From Dipteris shenzhenensis (Eukaryota; Polypodiophyta; Polypodiopsida; Gleicheniales): DNA of 64,000 nucleotides. Positions 1 through 11,004 of this stretch are shown here, piece by piece. The notes under the pieces are model-generated. The model had not been told where the DNA came from and ran no database searches. It was given only the letters and a program-made list of their open reading frames with translations. Position numbers and translations under genes: made by a program. Numbering within the stretch: position 1 is the first letter of the stretch; each line of letters begins with the position of its first letter. The stretch lies in the NCBI GenBank assembly GCA_047967505.1, contig CM106540.1. One strand, 5' to 3'.

Positions 1-1
1 A

Positions 2-229
2 AGAGCTCTATTCGCTCAATTGGTGAAAGAGATTATGCAGTCCTATAGGGATGACTATCATATTCAATCGATCGCACTAGCTACCATACAAGAAGCAGTA
101 GAAGTGGTGATCATAACCCTTCTTGAGGACACAAACTTGTGTGCAATCCATGCCAAGAAGGCTACAATCATGGAAAAAGTGATGCAATTGGCAAGGTGGA
201 TCAAAGAAGACCCAAAACTTAGGCCATAG
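2..229 (+). pseudogene. Histone H3-like histone-fold fragment (5' end outside window)
   Basis: An open frame enters from the left edge and runs to a TAG stop, giving 75 residues. It follows the C-terminal half of histone H3: a segment equivalent to the alpha-1/loop-1 region, an alpha-2 stretch (ALATIQEAVE), then the very characteristic LEDTNLCAIHAKKATIM and QLARWIKE. H3 is a core nucleosome protein. Loop 1 has the same length as in canonical H3, lacking the extra residue usual in plant CENH3. Many normally invariant positions are changed (Trp in the last helix, acidic and hydrophobic swaps), and it ends in KEDPKLRP rather than RGERA. This could be a divergent H3 variant or a decaying retrocopy; no internal stop or intron is visible in what remains. 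The H3 relationship is secure; whether it is functional is open. Confidence 0.8.
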
Positions 230-371
230 ATCAGATTTTTTGTTGTATTCACTATGGACACCAATTTTGGTTGTCAAAAAGCAACAAAATATTTGCTTGC
301 TTAGCTTTAGCTACTATTGTTGCCCTCCTTTGAGTTGACAAAATAATGGGTTCATTGAAAGATTCTACAAG

Positions 372-644
372 CTACCCAGCATCATAAACACCTGTCGAAG
401 CACCCATAGCAGCAACGGCCATGACTCTTCCTACTAGTTTCTCTCCAAAAGTGGAAGTGCCAAGTCCTGCCTCACCGAAATACACTTGTGCACTAGAAGG
501 TGGTAAAGGCACAAGGGAGAATGGCTTTGAAAGTGCCTTGCACTTTATCATCTCCTCCTTCCCATAAGGGGAGAACAATGTATGTAAGCACACTAGGCTA
601 TGGCACTCAAACATTTCCATGTAGTGTCCTAGTGCTAAATCCAC
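372..644 (-). other. Open reading frame of unknown origin
   Basis: A 90-codon frame with no family I recognise. It is rich in small residues near its C terminus (GEAGLGTSTFGEKLVGR) and lies between the H3-like fragment and a copia gag remnant. It may be a transposon remnant or chance. The rest of 230-900 shows no other convincing feature. Confidence 0.2.
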
Positions 645-900
645 ACCGATGTTGTCACCTCGACCCCCTTTACGTGTCGCAAATTGATCAACTTCGATGA
701 CGTCTTGAAAATTGAGATAACATCAGTAATCTTCTCAATGCCAAACTAAGAACATAAATTCATTCATATTGACAGAATATCATGAACTTACAATGTGGGT
801 AGCATCTTGTTCATCCATTCCCGGTCGAGTTATATCGATGGAGCTTTTGCTCTCATCAATCACTAAAGGTGGTGCCAATGATGAGGCCTCTACAGTATTC

Positions 901-1483
901 TCAAGTTTCCCCACAATGTTTACAAGCCTTGTACTTGCTCTTTGAAAACTTCACTACAAGTGCCTTTGTATGCATTTTGCCCATTCTTGAAGTGTTCTTT
1001 CTTTCCTCTTCTTGTAAGGCACCAATGATTCCTTCTAATGAGGGTTGAGGAAGATTCTTCAAAGTAGTAACCACATTGTCAAAATCCTGAGGCATCCTCT
1101 TTAAAAGCACTTGCATAGCATCATCCTTAGTGACAGGGGAATTAATTGAAGCTAGTTGTCTCATAATACTTCTCATAGTGTTGACATGGGCAGCAACATT
1201 ATCTCCCTCCATTTTAAGTTCAAAGAACTTAATTTTTTAGATTTAATTTGGAAGTATGAGAGCTAGCACCAAACAATATGTCTAACTTGTGCCATGCTTC
1301 AAAATGGGATTCCAAATCTGAAATGTGGTGTACATAGTCATCACCCAAACCTAATGCAATGATGCCATAGGCTTTCTCAATTCTCTTTGCATCTACAGGT
1401 GTAGAAGTAGAGTCAGTGGCTTTTCCTTTACCTTTTGTTGTAGTTGATTCACCTTCTTGAGAGGTTTGAGTTCCTTCCTTCAC
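901..1483 (-). pseudogene. Ty1/copia gag remnant (UBN2-type)
   Basis: Two adjoining minus-strand frames (1483-1229 and 1212-901) read as the central part of a copia Gag. The first holds an acidic helix followed by FEAWHKLDILFGA. The second holds the typical gag helices (NTMRSIMRQLASINSPVTKDD, then LLKRMPQDFDNVVTTLKNLP) and ends at the first half of a zinc knuckle (CKHCGET). A frame break separates them and the pol region is missing. Gag forms the retroelement particle and binds RNA. This copy cannot make a full protein. Confidence 0.75.
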
Positions 1484-1599
1484 TAAGTCCCATAGATTTT
1501 CCTTCTAAGCATAAACTTTAACTTCATCTACCAAGTATGGAATCCTTGGCCTTTGAACTTGCCAATTTTATAAGTAGCCATAAGAGGGTCTTACCTTTG

Positions 1600-1833
1600 T
1601 CAGGCAGTGTCTACTCTCTTACAAAATGACAAATCTTGTGGAACAAAGAAATCTCCCTCACCATACAAATGTAGAATGCTAGAGATAAATTCAGAGAATC
1701 CTAATTGTTTAGCATATTCATACCTTGTTGGCTTCTCCCAAAGTTTCTTGGCTGGGGTCTTCTTCACTTTGAATTTTGTCCTTGTAGTTTTCTTCAAGTG
1801 ATTAGCATTATAAGAACCTTCAGAGCTTGGCAT
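1600..1833 (-). other. Lys-rich open reading frame between gag remnant and LTR
   Basis: A 77-codon frame starting MPSSEGSYNANHLKK, very basic over its first 35 residues and then mostly neutral. It lies between the copia gag remnant and the LTR/primer-binding site on the same strand, so it may belong to the retroelement leader. No family recognised. Confidence 0.25.
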
Positions 1834-2503
1834 TTTGATGACAAAAGATCAGTCCCAACTGAATTCCAAACTAAAATTGCATTCTCTGATCTATACTTTG
1901 GCATTACTTCAATCCTCAAGCATCACTCTAGCATTAACTCTAGCATCAAATGTCCAAAACTGTCAAAAATGCATAGCTCAACTTGGAGGGCACAATTCAC
2001 ACAAGTGAAGAAGAGTTTGAGAGGGCTTTCTATGCAAATCTAAAGCTTGAATACCCAAGTAAGTTCACCATAGAGCATTGCTGAAATAGTGGACCTTTTT
2101 GTCTGGGAGAGTTGTGCCTTCTTTAAATGTCTTTTCTCTTATTTCTCCTTGCTCCAACAAGCATTGGCCTTCAAAATTCATTAGCAGAAGGCTCTAGGAA
2201 TGGACCAACTTGTGCTAGGAGGGCTCAGGCAATGGTTGAGTAGAAGAGTAGAATTGCACGTTTTTTCATCTCAGATTGCTTGAATTAACACAAGTGGAAT
2301 ACTCCAAATCTAGGCAAATGTTTTGGGCCTGAGGAGCAGCCCATAGTGTAGAAACTCTAGCTGGAAGGGCTTGGCAAAAGTCACAAGGAATGGGGAGAAC
2401 AAAGCTAAGCAATTTTTGAGAAGGAAGGAGGAAGAAAGCTCAAAAAGAGGTGTTGGAGAAGATGAGCTGGCACTACCAAAATGAGTTCTACAAAGCCTAC
2501 CAA

Positions 2504-2514
2504 CTCTGATACCA
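2504..2514 (-). promoter_or_regulatory. Retrotransposon primer-binding site
   Basis: The minus strand reads TGGTATCAGAG, the plant initiator-Met tRNA complement that primes copia reverse transcription. It lies just inside the LTR end and upstream of the gag remnant on the same strand, which fixes the orientation of this element. Confidence 0.75.
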
Positions 2515-2800
2515 AAAGTAGAGGAGTGTGGGGTAGAAGAGATGCATCATGGCACAAAGAGTGAGAGCACAAGTGAGGCAAAATCCATGTATTAGAATGA
2601 AGGATGACCTCCATTTTATAGAAAGAGAGGATGGTGTAGGCACCTCCCCTAGGCAATCAGCCCCTACATCAGTGGGACTAGCCTGAATCAAAGGAACCTC
2701 CCATGTTGGGACCTTTGGCTTACATCATCAGTTAGGCCACACACTAGACACATCATAGCACTAGATGTGCCTCTACCACACACACACACATAAACATGTG
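2515..2800 (-). mobile_element. Copia 5' LTR (minus strand, outer boundary approximate)
   Basis: Sequence immediately upstream (minus strand) of the primer-binding site. It contains a TATA-like TCTATAAAATGG about 90 bases from the inner edge and a (TG/CA)n run near the outer edge. No second LTR was found, so the outer boundary is inferred and no target duplication could be identified. Confidence 0.5.
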
Positions 2801-2825
2801 ACTCCCCTAGATGCACATATGCAGT

Positions 2826-3045
2826 GAGTCTCTCCTCCTCTTGGAGGAAAATTTTAAAAAGTTATGAGATTTACACATCCCAAATAAAAATAAAGGTTTA
2901 AATAATCATAGCAGTATAAAGATAGCATGCTTTCATTAGACTCAGTCTCTTCTCCTCTTGGAGGAAAATATAAAAAAGTTATGAGATTCACACATCCCAA
3001 TTAAAGGCTTGAACAAGCATACAAGTATAAAGATAAGGTTTTATA
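2826..3045. repeat. Two-copy direct repeat, period 117 bp
   Basis: Two adjacent similar copies, each opening with CTCCTCTTGGAGGAAAAT and continuing through GTTATGAGAT and CACACATCCCAA. The same landmark starts at 2837 and 2954. Non-coding, AT-rich, adjacent to the decayed 3' end of the ULP1-like locus. Confidence 0.7.
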
Positions 3046-3682
3046 CATGCTGCAATGTAGTCATATTTTCAAGTTGTTTCTCAATGGTAGCAATTAGACG
3101 CTGAATACTCTCAGCCTGAAAAGCCTGCAGATCGGTTTCTGTATATGATTCCATTTTGACTGGTAACTCTAAATCAAAATCTCTCTAAGAAAGAACATGC
3201 AGTTGTAGGCAACTCTCCACCCACAGCTGTGCCCATCTTTTTGCTCCACTGGTCTGTCTTTTGAATTCTATTTGGTCTTGTTGCTCCCTAGTTGTTCTGA
3301 TAGCAGATACTAGCTGATATGCAGCATTGTCCATCTTGACATATTAAATATATTAATATGTCATGATCATAAGATACAAAATAAGAAAGTAACAAAAATA
3401 TTAAGAGAATAATTACCTTGGGGAGTTGGGATGATAGCCTTCCATTGAATTCACAAACCACAAACGGTTGAGTTCAAGGTCCCAAGCGATCAGACTCCAA
3501 TGTGAGCTACACGACCAGAATAAAAATGATTATTGTTTTACACAAACTTGCCAAAGAAATAGTAAAAATAAGGTTAGAGTTGATACTTACTCCTCATGAT
3601 AAGGCATAAAGATGACTCGCACCCCATCTAAATTCAAGGGCTTAACCAGGTACAAACATCTTCTATAGTCTTTTGAGGAGAG
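3040..3682 (-). pseudogene. ULP1/SENP-like C48 cysteine protease domain (three exons, decayed)
   Basis: Three minus-strand exons with GT-AG borders join in frame. Exon 3682-3591 gives LSSKDYRRCLYLVKPLNLDG and a VIFMPYHE strand. Exon 3506-3417 gives DSHWSLIAWDLELNRLWFVN. Exon 3334 to about 3040 contains VEQKDGHSCGW, with the Cys codon at 3223-3225. This is the C48 peptidase pattern: catalytic His before Trp, an acidic or Asn position in the next strand (Asn here), the oxyanion-hole Gln and the nucleophile Cys. Such enzymes remove SUMO-like modifiers, and plant transposons often carry them. Several TAG/TAA/TGA codons interrupt the last exon, so this copy is probably dead. It is the likely C-terminal domain of the larger minus-strand region at 3.9-7.8 kb. 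Confidence 0.7.
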
Positions 3683-3892
3683 CTAAGAATAGAAGAAAGG
3701 AGAGCATCGAGCATGTAGACATGATGCTACACTGCACTAGGAAGCTAAGAAATAACTACACTACACCAAGAAATAAACAAACGTTAGCTCATAGAATTGA
3801 TATGCATTCTGCACTAGGAAACTGATATATAACTACACTATAAACAAATAAAAAAATGTTAGCTCATTGAAGTGGCAACAAATAAACAAACG

Positions 3893-4213
3893 TTACCTGA
3901 GAATGGCCAGGATAACATTGTCATTAACCTCTTTTAAAGGATTGGAGAGGATTGAATCCTCCTCTCTACCAAAGCTCAAATACTGAGATTCTTGTTTCAA
4001 AACGATCCTAACTTCAAATGAGCTCTCCATTTTATCCAATGCAACTAAATTTGCAGAATGGGTCTCTGTCATAGCTTGTATTCTATGTTTGCAGTCATTC
4101 TGCTTTTCCATGGTGTCTTTAAAGCTCTTGTGCTCATGGGATTCTTCAATCAAATTTAGAGGTGGTTGGATTGCTGAAGTAGAAGGGAGTGCCTCCATAT
4201 TGACTTCATCCAT
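3893..4213 (-). pseudogene. Part of the large ULP1-locus coding region, unknown domain
   Basis: A 106-codon frame starting MDEVNMEALPSTSAIQ, Glu/Lys/Ser-rich and predicted helical by eye. It lies directly upstream of the protease exons on the same strand. Its start follows a plausible splice acceptor. No recognisable domain; probably the linker before the protease. Confidence 0.4.
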
Positions 4214-4335
4214 TTCTTCTCCCTCTATTGCCTATAAACAAATATGAGAGATTAGATTCATTATCTTTAAATTTAAATATTATTTAAAAAATTGTATTTA
4301 GTTGAGAAATAGAGAGTTTATACTGCTAAGTATTG

Positions 4336-4695
4336 TCATAGTGGCCTTTTTTCATAACTCTGCAAGCCATAATTATCAAAGAAGGCATCATCATGTTTGT
4401 CTTCATCCACCAACCTCTCTCTGAACGGGTCATGTAAGTCCATCTTTTCATCATCATCAACTGGGACATTATGATCTTCAAGGTAATCATCCATGTCATC
4501 AGTGTCCTTGTGGTTTATCTCTTTTTCATAGCCTGTGGTTAGATTTGCTTGAAGCTGAAAATAAGCCATGAAATGCTTATTTTCAATAATATTTGTGGAG
4601 TTTCCTTTTCTGAGGAGATCCTCAAATAAATATCCCATCCTACACAAGGTAACCTCCCAACCTACCGGTAGCAAATTCTCCATCATGGTAAGCAA
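4336..4695 (-). pseudogene. Part of the large ULP1-locus coding region, acidic segment
   Basis: A 119-codon frame. The N-terminal half is hydrophobic/helical; the C-terminal half is strongly acidic (DTDDMDDYLEDHNVPVDDDE). It is on the same strand and in the same order as its neighbours, separated by a possible intron. No known domain seen. Confidence 0.4.
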
Positions 4696-4734
4696 GAGAC
4701 TCCCACTTTTTGCAGGACTTCCATAGTTGTTTTT

Positions 4735-5802
4735 TTAATAATATATGGACCTGGGAATATCTTGCTCTTCTAGCATCAATCTCAAATTATTTGAATTCCC
4801 TCTTATGTTCTTTTGTAAGGAGTGATCAGGGTTGGGACTCTGCATACACAAAAAGAATGATTCAAGAGATTGAATCGCTATGCCACATTCTCTCTTGCCT
4901 CTCTTTGCTGCATAAACACCACTATAGATCTTCAAATCTGATGAATATGCTCGCTCTAGAGTAACCTGCATGGCTTCTTTGTCTTTTTTATCAACAAAAA
5001 TGACAATGTTGCAAATTTCCACTTTGCTAATGGTGGTATATACTATTCTATCAATGAAGTTATGGATATCATTGCTAGAAACTTCATTGATAAAGAATAG
5101 TTGTGGCTTATCCCATGTTGACTCATTCTTGGTGAAGTCATCTTCTGAAACTCCCCTAAAGTTCACAAGCTTTCCAAACTCCGCCATAACCTCTACATTG
5201 AATTGAAAGCTTTGGTTTATATCTGTCGGCATCCTTATCTCGTTGATTAATCTTTCCACATATGCAACCACTTGTTGTGGGATTTCTTTTCTCATGTAAG
5301 AGGTTACTATTTCGGACCCATCTTCATCCTTTTTAATCCACCTGTTTGCCCATAGCTTTACCTTGGGTGTTGACAAAGAAGCTATATGCTTGACCACATT
5401 ATAGTCAATGTTACAATGAGTAAGTGGAATTTGTTTCTCTGACAGCAAATACTTAATGGCACTATGCACTACATCACGCCTCACCTATACACTAATGCAT
5501 TCTTCCATGCAGTGGTCTTTGTCTTTCTTTCCAAAAAACCATTCTTTCTTTAAAATTTTTTCTGCTACCATGGATGCATACTTGTCAGTTAAGTACTTTA
5601 TAGGCCTCCACATCCTTGCCGTCAACTCCTTCTTATCCATTACCTTTGACTTTCTGGAGATAAACAAAGGAGCTTCATAGGTCAACTGTCCACGCTCACA
5701 AGCAATGCACCTTTCAAGCATCTCATTGAACACTTCAATAGGACTAAATATGATAGAAGTGTAGTCGGCATCTCTCTCCCTCACCACCTTGAGGCTTGTC
5801 AT
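4735..5802 (-). pseudogene. Large unknown coding region, central part (one in-frame stop)
   Basis: Two frames, 5802-5485 and 5484-4735, run continuously in the same frame except for one TAG stop at their junction, which a GT donor overlaps. Together they give about 350 residues without low complexity, the length and composition of a real protein. Landmarks are IACERGQLTYEAPLF, AARMWRPIKYL-like text and, in the C-terminal part, VSEDDFTKNESTWDKPQLFF. No enzyme motif recognised. It lies upstream of the ULP1-like domain in the same orientation and is probably the same transposon-type protein. Confidence 0.55.
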
Positions 5803-5817
5803 ATTTTCTTCTCGCTC

Positions 5818-6238
5818 TTAAGTTCCCCTAGGCACAACTACACTCAAAGAAGTATAGAAGTTTGTGAGTGTGTCGGCGTCTGCTTTTGTGACCTTTCGCT
5901 TCAAATCAAGATATGGAGAACCAAATGTTGTCCATATAACCCTTGCCTTCTGTAAGACCTCTGATGTTGAGGATATCTTACGCATTCCATGGACATAATG
6001 ATTAAGTCTTTTGGACTCAATCAAATACTTGATCTCATGCTTGAATATACAGATTGTTGCAGGATAATAATGGAATGAACTTATCTTTGCAAATTGTTCT
6101 GAAGTGAATCTTTTGACCTCCTTTGCCTCATTCGTGATCTGATTACAAGCATAAGCCCAATGTTGACCATCAATGGGTTAGAATCTGCAATGGAGGAATT
6201 CCTTCTTTGCTTCCTTTTAAAGCATATTCTCACCTTGT
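5818..6238 (-). pseudogene. Large unknown coding region, segment downstream of the MITE
   Basis: Coding-like minus-strand sequence including a clean frame 6024-5818 (MIESKRLNHYVHGMRKISST). Further upstream the same frame reads through WAYACNQITNEAKEVKRFTS with occasional stops. It connects to the sequence beyond 6494 once the inserted MITE is ignored. Function unknown. Confidence 0.4.
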
Positions 6239-6246
6239 GCCTCTTC

Positions 6247-6493
6247 CTCGGGGGGGTCACTCATCATATGTAACCCTATCACGTGAGTTCAACAGAAGGA
6301 TATTTTTTATTTCTAAAATTTACAGAAATAAATATACATAAGGGACTATTTAAAATAGTTTTGGAAAAAATTTACAGATTTGTATAGAAAAGGGGTACAT
6401 TTTATTAATGAAAAAATTTACAGATAAGGGATTTCAAATATAGGCCTTGAACGCACGTGATATAGAGGGTTTATACATAGTGACCCCCCTGAG
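6247..6493. mobile_element. hAT-type MITE, copy 1 (247 bp, 8-bp target duplication)
   Basis: The left end is CTCGGGGGGGTCACT and the right end is the inverted CTCAGGGGGGTCACT. The flanks are a perfect 8-bp direct repeat GCCTCTTC at 6239-6246 and 6494-6501. Eight-base duplications and short inverted ends without coding capacity fit a hAT-derived MITE. The interior is AT-rich. A 247-bp relative in the opposite orientation lies at 49283-49529. The insertion splits the coding region of the ULP1 locus, so it postdates that locus. Confidence 0.9.
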
Positions 6494-6503
6494 GCCTCTT
6501 CGC

Positions 6504-6927
6504 CTTGTTCATGTGGAATATTTTTAAGAGTGTCTTTAAAGAATCGACTGAAGGTTTCCTCAAAATGTGTAGGCCCTGTAAATGTTATTTGATCCAGAAA
6601 ACTATTTTTGATTGGACAAAACATTATTGGGCGCAGGACCACATTGCTTGCCACGGGTTTCTCACCATCTCTCAAAGCCTCGTATATTTGCAGTGCATAG
6701 GATATATCAAGGCTTCAGCTATTAGTAAAGATAGCTGCAGCTTCCACATCTTTGGCATTCATAAACCACGTCCTTTGACCCCAGATATATCCCACATCAT
6801 TATCTGTAACTGCTTCATTAAGATGCAGATTAAGATTTTTGATTGATGTGAGTTCATCCTGATCATCTTCAGCCTCGGGTTTTGAGTCTTCTTCATCTTT
6901 CTCTTCTTTTAACCGTTTTTCATCCAC
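6504..6927 (-). pseudogene. Large unknown coding region, segment upstream of the MITE
   Basis: Minus-strand frames 6927-6715 and about 6675-6504, divided by one stop. The first is a strongly charged linker (LKEEKDEEDSKPEAEDDQDE) leading into a hydrophobic stretch with GYIWGQRTWF. The second carries FEETFSRFFKDTLKNIPHEQ. Past 6504 the frame would continue into 6238 without the MITE. No domain recognised. Confidence 0.4.
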
Positions 6928-7274
6928 ATTATCTCTCTCTATAGTGGGACGATGCCTTTTTTTACTGCTTGGAACCGTGGCTCTTGCGTAGTATTAGCCT
7001 TTTGCATTTCACGTCGTGGTTTTCTAGCAAGAGCTTCTAGCATAACTGCAGTGGATCGACCTTGATCTTATTCAAATTTTTTTAATTCCTGTGCACTCAA
7101 GGCTTGTGTTTCATCATCCTTAGTTACATCCACCATTTCTTGCTCTAGAAGTTTGCGCTCATGTTCTACATGTTTGTGACAATGTGCGTGTTCTTCTTGT
7201 CCCTGCATCGAAGTCTGAGCTTTTTGATCTCCTTCATGTGAAGATCCTTGAATATGAGGAGCATATTGTGCATC

Positions 7275-7778
7275 CTAAAAGTACTCAAACATTATCTTTG
7301 CATGCATCCTTCTTGCCACCACACTAGGAAATTGCTCCCAAGTATATGCAAGAGCCTCCAATGCACTTTGCAGCTCTGGAAACTTTGATGGTTGAGGAGG
7401 AGGCATCACAAAGTTCTTTGAGTCTCTCCTTGACACAACAAAATGAAGACTGCCAACTTCAGGATCTGAACTCTTTGTAAAAATATCCATAAAAGTCTCT
7501 TTTGGCTCTATCATTATGCCTACTACAAGGCTTGAAGTCATATCTTTTTTGAAGAAAGTAGCATCAACATCATTGAACTCCCTTTTTGACATAAGTAGAA
7601 AGAGTCTCTTTTCCTTTTGATGAAGAAACCAAGCTCTTCTACCCATGTGATATTGAGTCCACCTACTAAAGCCATTGGGGCTATATTCCTTTCCTTTCAA
7701 ATTCAAAGTGACAGCAGAGACCCATGCTCTGATCTCAAAGTCATTTAGGATAGCCCCCACATTAGTTGATTGCTCCAT
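7275..7778 (-). pseudogene. Large unknown coding region, N-terminal exon
   Basis: A clean 167-codon frame starting at an ATG (MEQSTNVGAILNDFEIRAWV). A possible acceptor TTGTAG lies just upstream, so this may be an internal exon. It has alternating strands and helices (YHMGRRAWFLHQKEKRLFLL; VVGIMIEPKETFMDIF) and ends MHAKIMFEYF before a stop. Downstream, 7274-6930 is coding-like but stop-containing and rich in Glu/Gln/His. No family recognised. Confidence 0.5.
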
Positions 7779-8890
7779 AATCCTACAAGAAAAGATAATG
7801 AAGAATTTAGATACATACAAGTAAAGTACAATATACAACGCTTGATACAATAAATGTGAGAAATAGCCCAAAAGGCTTTACAAGGCTTCATATGGCAATA
7901 AATGTGGGAAATAGCCTAGAAGGATTTACAAGGCTTAAATATTTATACAAATGTAAAAAAATTAGCCAATAAAGCTTTATAATGAAATAAAATGTCCTCT
8001 AGTGATAAATCTTCAATCTTCGTGAAGACATGTAATCCGTCCATCCATTGATTTGCCCTCTAGTCATAAAGCTTCAATCTTCATGATGACATGTAATCTG
8101 TCCATCCATTGATATATGTGCACTGATACACAAGTGATACAATCTACCCACTAAAAACTATTCCACTGATATCCACTTATGCAGCCCACTGATACTCGTT
8201 AAATAGTGAATGGTTGGGATGGTCGGGTTTATTACAAGGCACTTCATATGACAATAAATGTAAAAAATAGCATAGAAGGCTTTACAAGGTTTTTTATGAC
8301 AATAAATGAGCTTAAATATTTATACAAATGCAATAAAAATAACCAATAATCATCAAGCTCCAATATGTCCCATGACATGTAATCTGTCCACTGATATCTG
8401 CTCATGCGATCTGCCCACTGATAAACTTCTTGGTAAATGGTAAAAGGTCTTATTTAATAGCATGTTATGAGTGTTAAACCGCATGTGAGCAAAGGGACTG
8501 ACAACGATTAGGAACTAGTTAGAAAAATTTGAGCATGGCTTCGATTGGCAACTTGGAGAATTGTCTCTCCTCTAAGGCAATCTAATCTATGCTAAACTAT
8601 GCTAAACCAACCGTCGAAGTGAAGAAAAGCAATAAATAATTTCTTTTTCTGTGTTCATTTTAATGTGCTGGGGTTTAAGAGGCTTAAATATGCAAAAGAA
8701 GGGGTTTTGATGTAGAGGCTAAACCTGCATGTGAGAGAAATGAAGAACAAGTATCTAAAGAAAAGTTAACATTTATCAATTTAAAAGATGAATATATATA
8801 AGAATCTTATCTCACCTTCAAAACAAACCATAAATTCACTCTTTTATAATTTTTTAAAAGTATAATATAAAACATGTAAATATATAAAAC
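7779..8890. repeat. AT-rich non-coding DNA with degenerate duplicated blocks
   Basis: No gene seen. A block around 7855-8030 (AATAGCC...GGCTTTACAAGGCTT, AATATTTATACAAATG) is repeated in diverged form around 8235-8365. A second phrase, TCAATCTTC with GACATGTAATC and GTCCATCCATTGAT, occurs twice within 8000-8130. These look like decayed tandem duplications. Confidence 0.5.
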
Positions 8891-8892
8891 TC

Positions 8893-9186
8893 TCTCTTTA
8901 CTTTCTCTCTCTCTCTCTCGACTCCTAATTCTCTCTGTAGCCATAGTCAAGACACCTCATTCTCTCTCTTAATCTCTCTCTCTCTCTCTGACAACTCTCA
9001 TGTGTTTCCCTCTCTGTCCTCATCCCACTCATTCTCTCTTAGTTTATCTCAAGTCTCTCTTTCTCTCCCTCCCATGGCGGCTAAGATTTATCATTCTCTC
9101 TCTTTATCTCTCTCTCTCTCCCTAGGATTTGTAATTATTTCTCTCTCTCTCTCCATCTCTCTCCTCTCTCTCTCTCTCTCCTCTTC

Positions 9187-9255
<69 letters not shown>

Positions 9256-9648
9256 GCCTCTCTACCTCCCTACCTCTATCCTCTTGGCCGCTAGGATTTG
9301 TCATTCTTTCCCTCTCTATGTCTCTCTCTCTCTCTCTGAATTCTCTCTCTTAATCTCTCCCAGCCTTCCTCCCTCCCTCCCTCCCTCCCTCTCTCCTCTG
9401 TCCCTCTTCTCACTCTTAATCTCTCTTTCTCTCCCTCCCCTCTTCTCTCTCATTTCTCATTCTCTCTCTCTCTCCCTCCCTCCCTCCCTTGGCGGCCACG
9501 GCCACAAGAAGTCTCTCTCTCTCTCTCTCTCTCTACCTCCCTCTCTTGGCGGCCATGGCTGCTAAAAGTTTCATTCTCTCTCCCTCTCTCTTTATCTCTC
9601 TCTCCCTAAGTCTCCCTCCTCTCTTCTCTCTCATCTCTCTCTCTCTCT

Positions 9649-9683
<35 letters not shown>

Positions 9684-9725
9684 TCTATCCCTCTCTCTCT
9701 TTCTCTCTCCCTAAGTCTCCCTCCT

Positions 9726-9769
<44 letters not shown>

Positions 9770-9820
9770 TCCCTCCCTACTCTCTCCCTCCCTCTAGCAC
9801 AGAAGTTTCATTCCCTCTCT

Positions 9821-9857
<37 letters not shown>

Positions 9858-10924
9858 CCTCTCTCTCTTTCTCTCTCCCTAAGTCTCCCTCCTCTCTTCT
9901 CTCTCTCTCTCTCTCTCTCCCTCTCCCTCCCTACTCTCTCCCTCCCTCTAGTAGCCACGGCCGCCAGGAGACTCTCTTCTCTCTCTTAATCTCTCTCTCC
10001 CTCTCTCAGCTCTCTCTTTCTTTCCCTCCCTACTCTTCTCTGTCATTGCCACCGGGAGACTCTCTTCTCTCTCTCCCTCTCTAACCTTTTCTTGTTTCCC
10101 TCCCTACTCTTCTCTCTCATTTAAAGAGCCCCTCTTCTCTCTCTTAATCTCTTGTTCTCTCCCTCTCTCTCTTTCTCTCCCTCCTTACTCTTCTCTCTCA
10201 TTTCTCATTCTCTCTCTCCCTTTGGCGGCCACGGCCGCGAAGAGCCCCTCCTCTCTCTCTTAATTTCTCTCTTTCCCTCTCTCCTCTCGCCACGTTTCAT
10301 TCTCTTAAACTTCTCTCTCTCTCCCTCTCTCTCCCTCTCTCTCTCTCCCTCTCTCTCCCTCTCTCTCCCTACTCTCTCCCTCCCTCTAGTAGCCACGGCC
10401 GCCAAGAGACCCTCTTCTCTCTCTTAATCTCTCTCCCCATCTCTCCTCTCTCTCTTTCTTTCCCTCCCTACTCTTCTCTCTCATTTAAGGAGCCCCTCTT
10501 CTCTCTCTGAATCTCTCTCTCTCTCTCCATCTCTCCTCTCTCCCTCTCTCCTCTCTCTCTTTCTCTCCCCCCCTACTACTCTCTCATTTCTCATTCTCTC
10601 TCTCATTTCTATGCTCTGTCTCCCTTTGGCAGCCACAGCTGCCAAGAGCCCCTCTATTCTCTCTTAATTTCTCTCTTTCCCTCTCTCCTCTCTCTTTCTC
10701 TCCCTCCCTATTCTCTCTCATTTCTCAAATTTACAAACTCAAATATAAATAAGAAACTAATTAAAATAGAACTCAAAAACTCAAATAAGAAACTAATTTA
10801 AAAAGAATTGTAATGCCTTCTAAAAAACCCCCCTCCTCTAGCTGCCATGGCCACCAAGAGTTTTCTCTCTCTCCCGCCGTCCCTCTTCTCTCTCTTAATC
10901 TCTCTCTCTCTTTCTCATCTTTCT

Positions 10925-11004
<80 letters not shown>

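Noticed and set aside
64-277. Minus-strand frames opposite the H3-like fragment
   Set aside because: The plus-strand H3 match explains the region; the antisense frames are shadows.
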